Under the pieces are notes generated by a model, which was given only the letters and a program-made list of their open reading frames with translations, was not told the origin of the DNA and did not search any database. Shown piece after piece: positions 22,469 to 31,385 of a stretch of DNA of 38,868 nt (positions within the stretch are counted from its first letter, which is position 1; each line of letters opens with the position of its first letter). The DNA is from Methanomicrobiaceae archaeon (GTDB taxonomy: Archaea; Halobacteriota; Methanomicrobia; Methanomicrobiales; Methanoculleaceae): contig JAHKLN010000089.1 in NCBI GenBank assembly GCA_020854755.1, positions 1-38,868 of the forward strand, given 5' to 3'. The position numbers were made by a program, and so were the translations under genes.

Positions 22469-24867
22469 TTATGCAGCTGTTCTCAGCGTGAATAGAAACG
22501 CCGCCCCTTCCGAAGGGCAGCCCGGCACCCGGTCTTCGACCCATATCTCCCCGCCATACCGCTCGACCAGGATCTGCACCAGGTAGAGCCCGAGTCCTTC
22601 GCCGACGCCCCGTTTCTTCTGCTCGTACCGGTGGAAGATGGCATGCTTCTCATCGTCGGGGAGGCCCGGCCCGGTGTCCTCGACGGAAACCCGGACGAAC
22701 CCGTCCCGTTCTTCCACCCGGATGGCGATCTTGACGTCGGGACCGCCGTGTTTTGCGGCGTTGCCGATCAGGTTGTTGAAGATCACGGAGAGCAGGTCGT
22801 CGGCTTCGACCCGGCAGTGCGTCTCATCATAATGCGAAACGCTTCCCGGGAAGCCCTCGATCACCCCCCTGACCACCGCATCGAGATCCATCGGTTTGAG
22901 TTCGGACGATGCCTGATGAATCCGGCGGATGGTGGAGACGGTGCCAAGTATCTCGATGCTCTTCTGGATGCTCTTCAGGAGGTTCTTTATGTATCCGGCC
23001 TCCTCTCCGTCAAGCATGTCGGCGAGCAGTTCGGCATAGAGGCTTGAGACGTTCTCGGTGTTGCGGATGTCGTGGGTGAGGATATCGAGATAGAGGTTCG
23101 CCTCCATATTCGCGGCCTCCAGTTGCAGGTGCAGCCGGCGATAATTCTCTTCGCTCTCAAGGAGCGAGAGCTCCGAACGCCTCCGCTCGGTGACATCCCG
23201 CATAATACACCCTGAGCAGTATCCCCGGGTGGTGGGGATGGTGAATACTCTCTGCTGGAGGTACCGGGTCTCTCCCTGGACGGTGCGGGCCTGCACTTCC
23301 TGGAGACGATTGTTGTACGGATTGATGCCGTCCCGCAGATCCGATCCCACACCGCACGATACCGTGTCTGATGGTCGGGATCCGCCCACTCCGTATTTAC
23401 AACGCGAAGCTGGATCTCACAGCCGGGTTTCCCCAGCACATCCTTGGCGGCAAGGCCGGTTATCGTCTCCATGCCCTGATTCCAGGTGATGATCCGTCCT
23501 GTCTCATCGGTGAGAACGATGCCGTCTCCGGAACACTCAATCAGGTTCCGCAGCTGCTCCTCACGCTCTTTGAGCGTTTCCTCCGCCCGCTTGCGCTCGG
23601 TGATATCGCGGTTCAACGCCAGATACCCGGTTACCCGGCCGTTCTCCCCGAAGAGAGGAATGGTCACGCCCTCAACCTCGATCGGGGTTCCGTCGCGCTG
23701 ATACTGCCGGATCTCAACGCGGTATTCGCCTGTCTCATGGAGCATGTGGAGTGATTCCGCCAGCTGCTCGCTGGAAAAATCGGAACGAATCACTTCATAA
23801 ACGGGCTTTCCCATCGCTTCATCGGCTGTCCATCCATAGAGTCGTTCTGCGGCGGGATTCCACATGGTGATCCGGAAGGAGGCATCCGTACCGATGATCA
23901 CATCGTGGATATGGGATAATAGCCGTGCCTGGTACGCCAGCTGCTCTTCCGCCTGCCTGCGCGCGGTGATGTCGATGCCAATACCGCCCACATACTTCCT
24001 CCCGGAAGCATCCTTGAAGGGAAACTTGCAGTTCAGCCAGTAGGTAGCACCTCCCTCCGGATTGGGCGTCTCCTCCACAAACTCAATGGCCCGGTCTCTC
24101 TCAAGAACAGCACGGTCGTTCTCCCTGAATTGCCCGGCGACATGCGGAGGCCAGAGTTCAAAATCAGTCTTTCCCTGCCAGTCTGCCAGTCGAACGTTGA
24201 GACGGTCCCCAAAGGATCTGTTCATGTATACGTAGCGCCCCTCTTCATCCTTCATCCAGGCCATTGCAGGGCTGTTATCCATGAATGCTGTAAACCGCTC
24301 TTCGCTTTCCCGGAGTGTCTCCTCTGCCTGCCTGCGCGCGGTGATATCCTTGAGTACCGCCTGAATCGCCGGATTCCCTTCATAAGCCGTCAATGCTGCC
24401 GTCACATCGACGTGTATCCGTCTGCCGTCCGGCAACTGCATGGGCATCGAGATGGGCGGAAGTGATTCTCCCTGCACCAGTTTTGACATACCCTCCGAAA
24501 CGGTATCGAGCATCTCTGCGGGTAGCGTGGAAAAGACGGATCGACCCCCGAGATCATGGATGCTCTGCACGCCGGTGAGGCGGAGGGCTGCAGGGTTGGC
24601 ATAGAGAAGCCTGCCCTCGAGATCGTGGACAACGATGGCGTCCGGAGACCGCTCGACCATGGCCCGATATCGCTCCTCGCTCTCACGAAGGGCTGCCACC
24701 GCGCTCTGCAGTCCCAGGTTCCTGTCCCGGAATGCATCGTTCTCCTTCTGCAGCTCGCGGGTCCGCTCTAAAACGAGCCGTTCAACTTCTTCGGAGATAT
24801 CCTGTGAACCTTCGTTCTTGCTGACGGGATCGGACTTCTTCTGTGTGGTTCCTGGGGGTGTCGACAT
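22469..24867 (-). pseudogene. PAS-domain sensor histidine kinase, split by a frameshift
   Basis: Two frames together encode one sensor kinase of about 800 residues. The first frame (24867 down to about 23340) has a coiled-coil N-terminus (EEVERLVLERTRELQKEN) and four PAS domains, beginning near YRAMVERSPDAIVVHD, FTAFMDNSPAMAWMKD, LLSHIHDVIIGTDASF and LRNLIECSGDGIVLTD, each ending in a DITxRxxAE linker. The second frame (from about 23340 to 22469) continues the fourth PAS domain (QARTVQGETRYLQQRVF, then MRDVTERRRSELSL), then an H-box-like LDILTHDIRNTENVSSLY and an ATPase domain (NLIGNAAKHG, DTGPGLPDDEKHAIFHRY, GLGLYLVQILVERYGG). The junction is at about 23335-23345, where restoring one base would give WDRI-LRDGINPYNN. 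There are no membrane helices, so the sensor is cytoplasmic. Both halves otherwise look intact, so the break is recent, or a sequencing error. Confidence 0.85.
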
Positions 24868-25234
24868 CGGATCCGGGTCTCCGTTGAAAAGACAGCATTA
24901 ATATGGTTACACACAGAGTTATAACGATATCCCTGTCGGGAGTACAGGGGAAGTATACTGCTTTTTTAAAAAGAATCGCGATAGAAACAGTCTTTGACAT
25001 TCTCTCACAAACAGAATGCCTCGATTGTATATAGGATGCAGGGCACACACTTTTCTAACCCCGCCGATGGCGATGTGCCGGGACATCGGGCATAGCCCAT
25101 ACGACCCCGGGCGCTCACCAGCCGATTCGGGGGAGTTTAGTCTTTGAAGTGCTGAAAGGGCAGGCTCTTCCCCGCCGATGACCGGAGTTTTTGGCTCCTC
25201 AGGGAAGAGCTCAGTTGGGCTCGTCCGACCTGAT
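24868..25234. promoter_or_regulatory. AT-rich upstream region of the kinase
   Basis: This 367-bp gap is AT-rich between 24890 and 25035. Candidate TATA elements are TTTTTTAAAAAG (24962-24973), usable for the minus-strand kinase, and TTGTATATAGG (25024-25034) pointing right. An imperfect hairpin, CCGATGGCGATGTG with CGGGACATCGGG, lies at about 25065-25091. GAGGAGGCGATC at 25239-25250 is a strong ribosome binding site-like string on the plus strand. Confidence 0.4.
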
Positions 25235-25621
25235 TTATGAGGAGGCGATCATGCATGCTGCACGGACCAGACAGGACGAACTGCTCACCCTGCTGCGGAA
25301 TCCTGCCACCGGAAATGCACCTGCTTTCAGGGGCGGTGCAATGGTGGATTCGATAACGGCGAACGCTTTCCCATCAGGGACTAAATACAGGGAATCCTCC
25401 GTAAGGACGATGCCTTCGGGTGGAACCGGAAGCAGCAGAGAGGATACGACTGGTTCAGCCCCTTTTATGATCTGATGGATCGGTTGATCTGTGATGCCGG
25501 CACCCGGTTCGCCGATCATGGTTATGCCGGCAGCCAGCAGGACAAAGGGAGTGTCCGGGATATCCTCCTGTTTATTGGGGCGTTTGCCGGTCTGTATCCC
25601 CATCTGCGAATAACATATCAT
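25235..25621 (-). CDS. uncertain coding locus (128-aa minus frame, or two coupled plus frames)
   Basis: The minus strand reads as a 128-residue protein with sensible composition and GC-rich third positions (TPFVLLAAGITMIGEPGAG, SLLLPVPPEGIVLTEDSLYL, VPDGKAFAVIES). Its ribosome binding site GGAGGG is 14 nt from the ATG, which is far. On the plus strand a 74-aa frame (25251-25475) has an excellent GGAGG, and its TGA overlaps the ATG of a 77-aa frame (25475-25708), but both are Ser/Gly/Thr-rich in the manner of antisense shadows. I favour the minus frame slightly. No family is recognised for either. Confidence 0.28.
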   Translation of the reverse strand: MICYSQMGIQTGKRPNKQEDIPDTPFVLLAAGITMIGEPGAGITDQPIHQIIKGAEPVVSSLLLPVPPEGIVLTEDSLYLVPDGKAFAVIESTIAPPLKAGAFPVAGFRSRVSSSSCLVRAACMIASS

Positions 25622-25709
25622 TGCGTCTGCGTTTTCCCTCCTGCAGGTGGCACCTGCGGTGATGGGTCCTCCTGGCAGGTTCGGTTAGAATCAGGTCATG
25701 ACAATTAAT

Positions 25710-26164
25710 GCTTTCTAAAAGTTTTGGGTATATCCCGGGTATCAATTTCCGGATGACCAGATCTCCTCTCAACATCTAGAAAAATAATGCTGATTTATGC
25801 TTTATTTTAGATAATAATCTATATATATTGGAATTGAATTTTATTCAAACAATAAAATACAAATACCGGGATAAAGAACTCACCGTATGGAATCTCTGGC
25901 GGAATGGATCGATAGCGACACGGTATCTGACCTTACTGGCATTCTCATCGCTGCTCCTGCTGCTGTAAATCCAGGCAGTTTTGGCGTATTCAGGGCCGGG
26001 ATGGTGTTCTGACAGTGTAGCGATCCGCCCCTTTTGTTGCACCCGGCGCGGCAGAGCGTGGTTATGGCATGCCGCGTCCGGCCACGTGCCTGATGGTCGC
26101 CATTGCGGTGATCCCCGCGGTGGCCATCGCCGGGTTCGTGTTCTGCATGGAGGGAGGTGATAGC
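25710..26164. promoter_or_regulatory. AT-rich regulatory region with palindrome
   Basis: A strongly AT-rich patch at 25765-25870 stands out in this GC-rich genome. It holds ATATATAT at 25821-25828, a TATA candidate, followed by a perfect inverted repeat TTGAAT-TTT-ATTCAA (25834-25848) placed where a repressor would block transcription. A 41-codon frame (25887-26012) follows without ribosome binding site. From 26069 an open frame encodes a possible membrane helix in frame with the small gene at 26165. Confidence 0.4.
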
Positions 26165-26365
26165 ATGAAGGGCGTGGCAATGCAGGCTGAACGCATCGGC
26201 AACGGCAAAGAGATCGAGGCAGCCGTCGGCGGCAGACAGGAACAGGGGCGGCTCGGTGGGCCGGTATGTACTCCGGGTGGTGCCGCGCAACCGGTCGATG
26301 ATCTGGCTGCGGGCGATGCCGCAGGAGCTCGACAGGGATTCCAGGACGGAGCATTCTTTCGATGA
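26165..26365 (+). CDS. possible small protein coupled to the DUF5658 gene
   Basis: A 66-residue Gly/Ala/Gln-rich protein (MKGVAMQAERIGNGKEIEAA at its start, GGAAQPVDDLAAGDAAGARQ later) with no known family. Support is positional: GGAGGTGAT lies just before ATG 26165 and its TGA overlaps the ATG of the next gene (ATGA). The frame is open upstream to ATG 26069, which would add a hydrophobic helix (CLMVAIAVIPAVAIAGFVFC) but has no ribosome binding site. The low-complexity sequence is a reason for caution; it may be a leader or a decayed gene. Confidence 0.4.
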   Translation: MKGVAMQAERIGNGKEIEAAVGGRQEQGRLGGPVCTPGGAAQPVDDLAAGDAAGARQGFQDGAFFR

Positions 26366-26664
26366 GGATCGTTCTTTATGGTATTCTGGTTCTCCTCCTC
26401 GCCGGAGACGTGGCGAGCACGTCTATGGCTCTCCGCCTTGGTGCAGAAGAGGGCAATCCCCTCGTCGCTGGGATCAGTGAATCAAGCATACTCCACCTGA
26501 CGCTGAAGCTCGGTTTTGCCGGGGTGGTCTTTGCGCTCGCCCGTCAGTCGGATCGATTCATCGAGGGCTCCGGCACGTATTGCATAGCAGCCGCGTGCAT
26601 GGTTTATTGTCTGCCGCTGATCAACAACGTCCTGTGGATTCATGCCGCCCTCGGTGCGATGTAG
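26362..26664 (+). CDS. DUF5658-like small membrane protein
   Basis: A 100-residue integral membrane protein with three or four helices. LVLLLAGDVASTSMALRLGA followed by EEGNPLVAG matches the pattern of DUF5658-type proteins (Asp...Thr...Gly, then E-x-NP) found in archaea and bacteria with unknown function. Further helices are LHLTLKLGFAGVVFALA and YCIAAACMVYCLPLINNVLW. Its ATG overlaps the stop of the small upstream frame. A full copy of the dispersed repeat lies downstream in the opposite orientation. Confidence 0.65.
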   Translation: MRIVLYGILVLLLAGDVASTSMALRLGAEEGNPLVAGISESSILHLTLKLGFAGVVFALARQSDRFIEGSGTYCIAAACMVYCLPLINNVLWIHAALGAM

Positions 26665-26756
26665 GTGACCGGCATCGGCACCGACCGGCCACGGTTAAGC
26701 GGGAATCACCGGGTGCGCCTGTCCAGGTTTCACCTGATAATTAAGCCGCCATCTGT

Positions 26757-27001
26757 ACATGGAAGGCTCTCGCCGCCCGGATCAATTCGCTCCCGTACAC
26801 GGCTTCCCACCGGCGCTTCATCCGGGGGGAGGCGGCCTGCGGGGAGGGGTTCTTCCCCTCCCGGGGCGGGAGCGATTGTTCCTGCGGTCCACTGTCCGGG
26901 GATAGCCGGAGAAAACCGGACCCGGGATGTTGATACCCGCTCAAGAATGTTCATCCGTTGCGCCTGTGGCCGTAAAACGGCCTCATAGGCGGTTTTGTAC
27001 G
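26757..27001 (-). repeat. dispersed element, copy C
   Basis: Read on the minus strand: GTACAAAACCGCCTATGA, hairpin 1 GGCCGT-TTT-ACGGCC (26968-26982), ACAGGCGCAACGGATGAACA, CCGGTTTTCTCCGG, CAGTGGACCG, hairpin 2 GGGAGGGG-AAGAA-CCCCTCCCC (26841-26862), then GCAGGCCGCCTCCCCCCGGA, AAGCCGTGTACGGGAGCG and a tail GAGAGCCTTCCAT that recurs at 38.8 kb. From GCAGGCC to CGCCGGTGG it is essentially identical to copy A, although hairpin 1 differs. It sits between convergent genes. Confidence 0.8.
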
Positions 27002-27096
27002 ATGCCGGTCCGAATATGCAACACCCGGACCCCGGGATGGGGGCCGGCCGCTATGGGTGGCATTGTTCGATAACGATCGGTTTTCAGGATAACAAA

Positions 27097-27173
27097 TCAC
27101 CCGGGTTCACCTCCCGGTGACGGGATGTTGTGGGATATCGACACGATATCCCGTGCACCCTGATCCCGGGTGA
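27097..27173. ncRNA. candidate structured RNA or structured DNA element (three-way junction)
   Basis: An outer 9-bp stem, TCACCCGGG (27097-27105) with CCCGGGTGA (27165-27173), encloses two hairpins. One is TCCCG-GTGA-CGGGA (27112-27125), with a GNRA-type loop. The other is GGGATATCG-ACA-CGATATCCC (27132-27152), extendable by three G-T pairs. The whole is flanked by 8-bp direct repeats ATAACGAT at 27070-27077 and 27183-27190. I recognise no known RNA family. It lies just past the stop of the DUF1622 gene and might be its terminator, an independent RNA, or a small inserted element with a target duplication. Confidence 0.4.
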
Positions 27174-27245
27174 CGGCGAACTATAACGATAGGTCGGCCC
27201 GGCCGGATTCCTTGAGGGAGTGCACCGGGAATGGTATCGGGAGCA

Positions 27246-27581
27246 TCAGTACCTATCATCAAACTCTATTGCTTCCTTCTCGAGGAAATACCCCAGTATC
27301 ACCCGGATCAGGACAATCACACCGAGGAGCGTGAGATCTTCCAGCGTGGGCTCCAGCACCGTGGTGAGTATGTCGCTCGCAATAAAGAATTCAAGGCCAA
27401 ATATAATATTTCCGGTAAATCTTCTCTTGATCTGTCCTCTCTCGACCGCTCTCCAGTGAAGCCCGGCACAGGCAAGGTCACATGCCGCCCGTATTCCCCC
27501 ATAGATGATCAATGCGGCCCCGATGACACTAAAGGCCAGGGCAAAGATGCGGATGATCTCTGGGATGTAGGGGACATCCAT
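27246..27581 (-). CDS. DUF1622 family membrane protein
   Basis: A 111-residue membrane protein. It has an N-terminal helix (IIRIFALAFSVIGAALIIYG), a basic middle segment with GLEFFIASDILTTVLEPTLE, and a C-terminal helix (LLGVIVLIRVILGYFLEKE). GLEFxIAaDIL.T...P and the RT/RVxLxYFLEKE end are hallmarks of DUF1622, a widespread small membrane protein family of unknown function. ATG 27581 has no visible ribosome binding site. The structured element at 27097-27173 lies downstream. Confidence 0.85.
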   Translation of the reverse strand: MDVPYIPEIIRIFALAFSVIGAALIIYGGIRAACDLACAGLHWRAVERGQIKRRFTGNIIFGLEFFIASDILTTVLEPTLEDLTLLGVIVLIRVILGYFLEKEAIEFDDRY

Positions 27582-27814
27582 GGATTACACTGTTTGCCGA
27601 ATGCCAAAAAGCCATCGGGCAGATGCGGCGGATCACGACCTTCTGCGCCTCCGAACAGCCGGATCACTATCTTCGGTGGACACGGGCACGATGCAATGCC
27701 TGCAGCCCCGAACCGTTTCATCCAGGAAGTACTCGCGTACATCCGTGAAATATAATAGATCGGTAGCCGTTCACGTGCTCATTTGCGATCTTCGTTCGAT
27801 ATGCGAGTTACGAT

Positions 27815-27973
27815 CTAGAAGGCGATGGCGGGCGCCTGTGCGGCGATGGTCCTGACACGCTGCCTGTCGTTGTCATCGCTGTCCACCCGTGCGATGTAGG
27901 ACTCGCGGTTGCGGGTCACACCGTCGTGGTGGATGTTGGTGCATACCCTGAAAGGGAAACGAAACCCTTCCAT
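27815..27973 (-). CDS. possible 52-aa hypothetical protein
   Basis: A short frame from ATG 27973 encodes a polar, probably soluble peptide (MEGFRFPFRVCTNIHHDGVT, later ARVDSDDNDRQRVRTIAAQA). GGTGATG lies 3 nt before the ATG, a somewhat close but strong match to the ribosome binding site consensus. The composition (His pair, acidic patch, amphipathic end) looks more protein-like than the antisense frame. The frame is open further upstream to 28054. I do not recognise it. Confidence 0.38.
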   Translation of the reverse strand: MEGFRFPFRVCTNIHHDGVTRNRESYIARVDSDDNDRQRVRTIAAQAPAIAF

Positions 27974-28206
27974 GACATCACCGCCAAAATTTGAGGAGCA
28001 GGGCCACCCCGAGAATAGCGATGGCACGGATGGCGAGTACCCCAACCGGTGCATACAGGGTTTTTATGCTAATATCAACATTTTTTTAGGTTCTCCATTG
28101 GAGTGCCGTTCGTTCAGGAATCGCCTGTGTGCCCTTATACCGCGTCAGTGTTCCGCCTCTGATCCAATCCTGATCTCAGTAAATTAGCCTTTGATACTTG
28201 CATTCA

Positions 28207-29937
28207 TCAACATTCGTCCAGCTTCTTCTCCAGCCTCCGCTGGCCTGTGATATCGATGCCCGTCCCGATCACATATGTAACGGCTCCCTCCTCGTCGCGA
28301 AGGATGGTATTGGACCACTGGATGAACCTTTTGTCGCCGCTGCGGGTCAGCCAGCAGTTGCTGTGCTCCACCAGGGTATCGGAGCCCGCCACCAGCGTGG
28401 CAAAGACCTTCTTCACTCCGGCGACCTCCTCGGGAAGGAGGAAGATGTCCCAGATTGCCCGCCCCTTCACCTCCGCCTCGCTGTAGGCAGTAACCGCTTC
28501 GCAGGCGTGGTTGAAGCGGACGATACGCCCCTCCCGGTCGAGAACCAGCACCAGGGCGTTCAGGGCGTGGAGTACGGCATCGATGAAGTCCCGCTCCCGC
28601 CGCAGGGCTGCCTCGGCCTCCTTCTGGCGGGTGAGGTCGATAACGATTCCCCGGAACCCAGCGATGCGATCGCCCTCGTAGATGGGTGCGGCATAGTCTA
28701 TGATGGGGAACCGGCTGCCGTCCTTCCGCTGGGCTGTGTACTCGCTGCTCAGCTGCATCCCGTCCTGCAGCATCCGGGCAATGTTCTGCCGGGCTCTCTC
28801 GCGGTCTTCGGGAACAAGCATGGTGTACACGTTGATCCCAAGTGGGAGCTCTTCAGGGGAATACCCGAACGTCTGGTATGCCGCCTCGTTGGCGAAGAGG
28901 AGGGTTCCCGATCGGTCGGCCTCGAAGGCCGGCTGGGGAGCCAGGTTCGCCATATCGCGGAACCGTTTCTCGCTCGCCCGCAGCTGCTCTTCCATCTGCT
29001 TCAGCTCGGTGATGTCGACACCGATGGAGAGGATCCTGGTCGGGCGGCCGGACCCGTCACGGATCATCCTGTTCGTCCAGCGCAGCCAGACGCGCTTCCC
29101 ATCGCGGGTGATGTTCTCGTTCTCGTGCAGCTTATAGCGCTCCGGGTTGGTGCAGATTCCGGCAATGAGTTCCTGCAGATCTCTCCCCGAGCTCTCCGTG
29201 GCCGGAACGATCGTCCCCACCACGTTCTTCCCCATGATCTCCTCCCGGGAGAACCCGAAGAAGTGCTCCGCATACTCGTTGAAGAGCGTGATGTTGCCGG
29301 AGAGATCCATCATCAGGATGACGGTGCTCGCGTGCTCTACCAGGTCGCGGTACTTCTCCTCGCTCTGTCGAAGGGCCCTTTCTGCCTGCTTCTGTTCGGT
29401 GAGGTCGATGAGGATCACTGTAAACCCAGTGCTGCCGTCCTCGAACTGCGTCTCCAGGATCCGCGCCTTGAAGTAGCGTTCGGTCTCTTTGGTGATATCG
29501 AGATCTTCGAGCATCCGCTTTTCCCGTATCGCAGCGGCAATTTTTGCCAGGAGTTCCTGGACGGAGGGATCCGCGACGGGAAGAAACTCGATGTTGCTGC
29601 CGATTGCCTCCTTGCGGGTTATATGGAGGAGGGAGAGGAAGGGGTCGTTGATATCGAGGATCCGCATGTCCGCATCCAGCATGATCATGAGATCCCGCGT
29701 ATGCTGGAGGATGCTCGCAAACGGCACGCGCCGCGAGAGAGAGAAGATCTTCGCAGTCCCGCAGGCGCGGATCTCCACCTGCCCGGAGGCATGGAGGATG
29801 TCCAGGTACCTCCCGACCGTGTTCTTCGTACGCCCGAGAATCTTGGCGAGTTCGGTTACCGTCAGGCCCTGCGGGTTCTTTTTGAGTGTCTCTTTGATGA
29901 AGGCAAAGTCTTCCTCTTGCGTTTTACTGTAAACCAT
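28207..29937 (-). CDS. HTH-PAS signalling regulator (four PAS domains, no kinase)
   Basis: A 576-residue cytoplasmic protein. Residues about 8-70 form a winged helix-turn-helix (GLTVTELAKILGRTKNTVGR, YLDILHASGQVEIRACGTAK). Four PAS domains follow, starting near ILQHTRDLMIMLDADM, LVEHASTVILMMDLSGNI, MANLAPQPAFEADRSG and VLHALNALVLVLDREGRI, each closing with a D(L/I)TxQxxAE-type linker. No histidine kinase or GGDEF domain is present, so the PAS array presumably senses a ligand or redox state and controls DNA binding directly, as proposed for other methanogen HTH-PAS proteins. It is divergent from the surface protein/ABC exporter operon and shares a 131-bp promoter region with it, making that operon the obvious target. 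Confidence 0.9.
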   Translation of the reverse strand: MVYSKTQEEDFAFIKETLKKNPQGLTVTELAKILGRTKNTVGRYLDILHASGQVEIRACGTAKIFSLSRRVPFASILQHTRDLMIMLDADMRILDINDPFLSLLHITRKEAIGSNIEFLPVADPSVQELLAKIAAAIREKRMLEDLDITKETERYFKARILETQFEDGSTGFTVILIDLTEQKQAERALRQSEEKYRDLVEHASTVILMMDLSGNITLFNEYAEHFFGFSREEIMGKNVVGTIVPATESSGRDLQELIAGICTNPERYKLHENENITRDGKRVWLRWTNRMIRDGSGRPTRILSIGVDITELKQMEEQLRASEKRFRDMANLAPQPAFEADRSGTLLFANEAAYQTFGYSPEELPLGINVYTMLVPEDRERARQNIARMLQDGMQLSSEYTAQRKDGSRFPIIDYAAPIYEGDRIAGFRGIVIDLTRQKEAEAALRRERDFIDAVLHALNALVLVLDREGRIVRFNHACEAVTAYSEAEVKGRAIWDIFLLPEEVAGVKKVFATLVAGSDTLVEHSNCWLTRSGDKRFIQWSNTILRDEEGAVTYVIGTGIDITGQRRLEKKLDEC

Positions 29938-30068
29938 AGCTGATATGGTATTTCCCTATAAGGTGATAAATGTGTATGATAATAGGATATAATACGATTG
30001 TATGATACAATAAAGTAATATTTAAATAGTATTGCGTTTTATCTGGTAAACCCTACCATTCGGATACG
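29938..30068. promoter_or_regulatory. divergent promoter with perfect palindrome operator candidate
   Basis: An AT-rich 131-bp region between the HTH-PAS gene and the exporter operon. ATTGTAT-G-ATACAAT (29997-30011) is a perfect 15-bp inverted repeat, and GTATGATA recurs directly at 29974-29981 and 30000-30007, 26 bp apart. Rightward TATA box ATATTTAAATAG is at 30018-30029, so the palindrome sits directly upstream of it, where an activator or repressor would bind. Leftward, CCTTATAGG (29954-29962) is about 25 nt from ATG 29937, consistent with a leaderless transcript. Confidence 0.6.
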
Positions 30069-31385
30069 ATGTGCATGACAAATCCCTCACAACCCTTCCT
30101 CAATACAGGCGCAGGTATGGCCCGCAGGCTCCTCATCGTCCTGCTGCTGTCCTGCATGCTCCTCGTCCTCACCCCTGCGGTGGGGGCGGCAACCGGCGGT
30201 TCCACCGTCACTGTTACGGATTACCAGATAACCCCGTCTGTCCTCCTTCCCGGAGAGCAGGCGACGATCAAGGTCGTATTACAGAACACGGCATCCGTTG
30301 CCAGCTCGACCGAGACCGTGGTGGTTCCCGGACCGACCGGTACCACCACCACCTCGGAGACAAAAGATCTCGTCGCAGTGTTCAACTCGGTGAGGCTGTT
30401 TGGCAATGGCCTGCAGGTGATCGAGGGCACCTACGACCATGCCGGTGCGCTTGGCCCCGGCCAGAGCATGCCGCTCACCTTCCTCGTGCGGGCTCCCGCA
30501 CAGAGCGGGATGTATTTCCCGGAAGTATGGGTCCAGATCCCGGGCGGTTTCACCGTGCGGTACCCCGTTCCTGTCAACGTGAACTCCAACCTCGGCCTCC
30601 CGAGCCAGGCGATCCTGGTCATGGAGAGCTCCCTTCCCGATTCGGTGCAGCCGGGCAGCGAGATACCGGTGACGCTCACGGTAGCGAATGCCGGACGCCT
30701 CCTGGCGAATGACGTGACGGTTCGGATCGAGACCAGCGGCACCGCCATCGCTCCCCGCAACACCGACCTCCACCATCTGGGGACCATCCAGGGAGGAGAG
30801 GAGCAGCAGGTCAATCTGGTCCTGATCTCGGACCGGAACACGGCCTCGGGATTGACCCGCATCCCTGTATCCATCCAGTATACCACATCGGACGGTAAAA
30901 ACTACACGCAGAATGCCTCCATCAACATCCCGTTTGAAGGGCAGGCCGAGCTGGGGTTCGTATCGGTTGATACCAGCCCTCGCCGGGCCGTGGAGGGCCA
31001 GCCCTTCGATCTGACCATCCGCATTGAAAATACCGGCACCGGGGAGGCAAAACAGGTCGCTGCAACCGTCGATCTTCCCATGACAGGGTCCAAAGAGGCC
31101 TTCATCGGCAAGATCAAACCCGGCAACGATGCCCCCGCCATCTTCATGCTGGACGGGGCGGATGGCGGAACCTACACCTACGACCTCACCATCGCCTATG
31201 TCGACGACACCGGTGCTCATACCGTCACCCGCACCATGTCCGTCCACGTCCTCCCCTCAGAGGGGATGGGAGGCATGCTCCCACTGCTGGGAGGGTTTCT
31301 CCTCGTGGGATTCGTAGGCTACCGCTACTGGTACCTTCCCCGCAGGAATGCATCGGGGGCGCTCCCATGGCTCAAAAAGAACTGA
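30069..31385 (+). CDS. exported CARDB/S-layer-like protein with C-terminal membrane anchor
   Basis: A 438-residue surface protein. A signal peptide starts at an internal Met (MARRLLIVLLLSCMLLVL, cleavage after VGAA), so ATG 30117 may be the true start; ATG 30069 adds 16 polar residues, and the TATA box position allows both. Three immunoglobulin-like CARDB-type repeats follow (YQITPSVLLPGEQATIKVVL, DSVQPGSEIPVTLTVANAGR, RRAVEGQPFDLTIRIENTGT). A C-terminal helix (LPLLGGFLLVGFVGYRYWYL) with a basic end (RRN, LKKN) anchors it. It is the first gene of an ABC exporter operon and overlaps the permease start by 19 nt, so it is probably an adaptor or substrate-presenting component outside the membrane, in the COG1361 tradition. 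Confidence 0.85.
   Translation: MCMTNPSQPFLNTGAGMARRLLIVLLLSCMLLVLTPAVGAATGGSTVTVTDYQITPSVLLPGEQATIKVVLQNTASVASSTETVVVPGPTGTTTTSETKDLVAVFNSVRLFGNGLQVIEGTYDHAGALGPGQSMPLTFLVRAPAQSGMYFPEVWVQIPGGFTVRYPVPVNVNSNLGLPSQAILVMESSLPDSVQPGSEIPVTLTVANAGRLLANDVTVRIETSGTAIAPRNTDLHHLGTIQGGEEQQVNLVLISDRNTASGLTRIPVSIQYTTSDGKNYTQNASINIPFEGQAELGFVSVDTSPRRAVEGQPFDLTIRIENTGTGEAKQVAATVDLPMTGSKEAFIGKIKPGNDAPAIFMLDGADGGTYTYDLTIAYVDDTGAHTVTRTMSVHVLPSEGMGGMLPLLGGFLLVGFVGYRYWYLPRRNASGALPWLKKN

Noticed and set aside
25887-26012. 41-codon plus-strand frame in the AT-rich region
   Set aside because: It lacks a ribosome binding site and resembles no pilin, toxin or leader peptide that I know.
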